Shown piece after piece: positions 3,737-5,185 of a stretch of DNA of 5,185 bases. The notes under the pieces are model-generated. The model saw only the letters and a program-made list of their open reading frames with translations, searched no databases and was not told where the DNA came from. The position numbers and the translations under genes were made by a program. The stretch comes from Rhodobiaceae bacterium (lineage in GTDB: Bacteria > Pseudomonadota > Alphaproteobacteria > Parvibaculales > Parvibaculaceae). The first letter of the stretch is position 1. Each line of letters begins with the position of its first letter. The DNA lies in assembly GCA_002401305.2 (NCBI GenBank), contig NVSO02000195.1, positions 1-5,185 on the forward strand. The letters run 5' to 3'.

Positions 3737-5185
3737 ATGGACTTGGACCCGATCCTCGAGATTGTTGATCACCCCGTAACGTTGCTGGTCTTGGACTATC
3801 TGACCGGTATCTTCATCTTGTCGATCGGTGCTCTCTTTCTCACTCTCATCGCCATCTACATCATCGACCGCACTCAAACAAAACACGCCATTCGGCGCAA
3901 CTACCCCATCATTGGTCGCTTTCGGTATTTGTTTGAAACTCTGGGAGAATATTTCCGACAATATTTCTTTGCCATGGACCGCGAAGAGCTCCCCTTCAAC
4001 CGCGCACAACGCGCTTGGGTTTACCGCTCCGCAAAAGGCGTGGACACAACAGTCGCCTTTGGCTCAACCCGGGATCTGCGCACCGTTGGCACCGTCTCCT
4101 TCGTTAACTGCCCCTTTGCCACCTTAGAAGAAGACAGCACCTCCCCCAGTCCGCTAGAAATCGGGCCAACCTGCAAAACCCCCTACAACGCCCGTTCCAT
4201 TTTCAACATCTCCGGCATGAGTTACGGCGCCCTCTCTAGGCCTGCTGTCACCGCTCTAGCAAAAGGAGCAGCTCGCTCTGGATGTTGGATCAACACCGGC
4301 GAAGGCGGCCTGTCTCCGTTCCATATGACCGACAAGCCCGACATCGTTTTCCAAATCGGCACCGCCAAATACGGCGTGCGTGACGGCAAAGGCGGGCTTT
4401 CCGACAAGAAGCTAAAGAACCTCGCCGCTCTCGATAATGTCCGCATGTTCGAATTGAAATTGAGCCAAGGCGCAAAGCCGGGCAAAGGCGGCATGCTGCC
4501 GGGCGCAAAAGTATCCAAAGAAATCGCCGAAATTCGCGGCATCCCTGTTGGCCACGACAGCATAAGCCCCAACCGCCACCTCGACATCAACAGCCTCGAG
4601 CAATTACTCGACAAGATCAAACACATCCGTGAAATTACCGGCAAGCCGGTTGGGTTTAAATTTGTACTCGGCGATGGCGCATGGCTAGAAGAGCTCTTCA
4701 CCGCCATCTGCGACCGCCCCCTTGAAGATGCGCCCGACTTCCTCACCATCGACAGCGCGGACGGTGGCACAGGTGCGGCTCCCCAACCCTTAATCGATTT
4801 CATGGGCATGCCCATTTGGGAAAGCCTCCCTCTTCTGGTAGACGCCCGCAACAACGCTGGCCTGCGCGACCGCATCCGCATTATTGCCGGTGGTAAAATG
4901 ATCAACCCGGGCGATGTCGCTTGGGCCCTCACCGTCGGTGCTGATTTTGTTGTCTCCGGTCGTGGTTTTCTGTTTTCCCTTGGCTGCATCCAGGCCCTGC
5001 AATGCAATAAGAACACCTGCCCAACCGGCATCACGACTCATAACAAAAGACTGCAACGCGGGCTGGACATCAAAGACAAGGCCGAACGCGTTGCCAAATA
5101 TCAAAAGCGTGTGGTTAAAGAGGTGTGCATGATTTCCCAGTCCTGCGGCTTGAATGAACCCCACGAACTCAACCGCCAACACGCC
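3737..5185 (+). CDS. FMN-binding glutamate synthase family protein (3' end outside the window)
   Basis: 483 codons are open from this ATG to the window edge, with no stop; an in-frame TAA at 3707-3709 and the lack of other starts fix the beginning. Residues about 15-45 form a hydrophobic membrane segment (LLVLDYLTGIFILSIGALFL and on), then comes a basic, aromatic linker. The rest is the FMN/glutamate-synthase domain of GltB: NTGEGGLSPFH (186-196), KLSQGAKPGKGGMLPGAKV (241-259), DSADGGTGAAP (339-349) and IIAGGKM. Three cysteines, C417-x5-C423-x4-C428 ending in CPTGI, match the 3Fe-4S ligand pattern of glutamate synthase. There is no N-terminal glutaminase domain, so this is not a complete GOGAT large subunit. 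The family's reaction is not established; amino-transfer or electron-transfer from a separate partner is inference. Family members are usually a little over 500 residues, so probably only a few tens are missing. The Shine-Dalgarno is weak (AGGCAGA, about 9 nt upstream). Confidence 0.9.
   Translation, partial: MDLDPILEIVDHPVTLLVLDYLTGIFILSIGALFLTLIAIYIIDRTQTKHAIRRNYPIIGRFRYLFETLGEYFRQYFFAMDREELPFNRAQRAWVYRSAKGVDTTVAFGSTRDLRTVGTVSFVNCPFATLEEDSTSPSPLEIGPTCKTPYNARSIFNISGMSYGALSRPAVTALAKGAARSGCWINTGEGGLSPFHMTDKPDIVFQIGTAKYGVRDGKGGLSDKKLKNLAALDNVRMFELKLSQGAKPGKGGMLPGAKVSKEIAEIRGIPVGHDSISPNRHLDINSLEQLLDKIKHIREITGKPVGFKFVLGDGAWLEELFTAICDRPLEDAPDFLTIDSADGGTGAAPQPLIDFMGMPIWESLPLLVDARNNAGLRDRIRIIAGGKMINPGDVAWALTVGADFVVSGRGFLFSLGCIQALQCNKNTCPTGITTHNKRLQRGLDIKDKAERVAKYQKRVVKEVCMISQSCGLNEPHELNRQHA

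Noticed and set aside
4222..5182. Long minus-strand frames (for example 4222-5034) opposite the glutamate synthase-like gene
   Set aside because: The plus-strand frame has clear family motifs throughout; the antisense frames are shadows without domain features.

Overview
The window looks like chromosomal DNA of an alphaproteobacterium, of moderate GC content by eye. The lineage call rests on three things: a near-textbook CpdR, the single-domain response regulator of the CtrA/ClpXP cell-cycle circuit; a CtrA-type box; and a small RNA candidate carrying the core motif I recall for the alphaproteobacterial αr8/MmgR family. I see no phage, transposase, CRISPR or defence genes, so this is core-genome sequence rather than an accessory island.

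Layout, left to right. A tRNA-Val(GAC) gene (53-127, minus) has a recognisable sigma70-type promoter at 184-212. cpdR (334-693, minus) follows. A 387-bp gap holding a compact cluster of repeats (793-828) separates it from a divergent N-formylglutamate amidohydrolase family gene (1081-2085, plus). A 478-bp gap (2086-2563) is the richest part of the window. It holds an apparently unannotated minus-strand small RNA (about 2267-2179) with a strong UUCG-loop terminator, a promoter candidate for that RNA, a 13-bp-arm AT-rich palindrome, a CtrA-like box and a structured leader. The leader runs into a secreted SLT-domain lytic transglycosylase gene (2564-3580, plus). After another short gap with a hairpin directly upstream of the start codon comes a membrane-anchored, FMN-binding glutamate synthase-like gene (3737 to beyond 5185, plus), cut by the window end.

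How they may work together. The coding genes are not an obvious operon: strands and gaps suggest mostly separate transcription units. Two loose themes can be inferred. One is cell-cycle/envelope control: CpdR acts upstream of CtrA stability, and a CtrA-like box precedes the transglycosylase. The other is glutamate/nitrogen: N-formylglutamate hydrolysis, a glutamate-synthase-type FMN domain, and an sRNA family linked elsewhere to nitrogen and storage metabolism. Neither theme is proven by the sequence. The most valuable item is the small RNA and its possible pairing with the neighbouring transglycosylase leader. I did not find a convincing wholly new multi-gene system.
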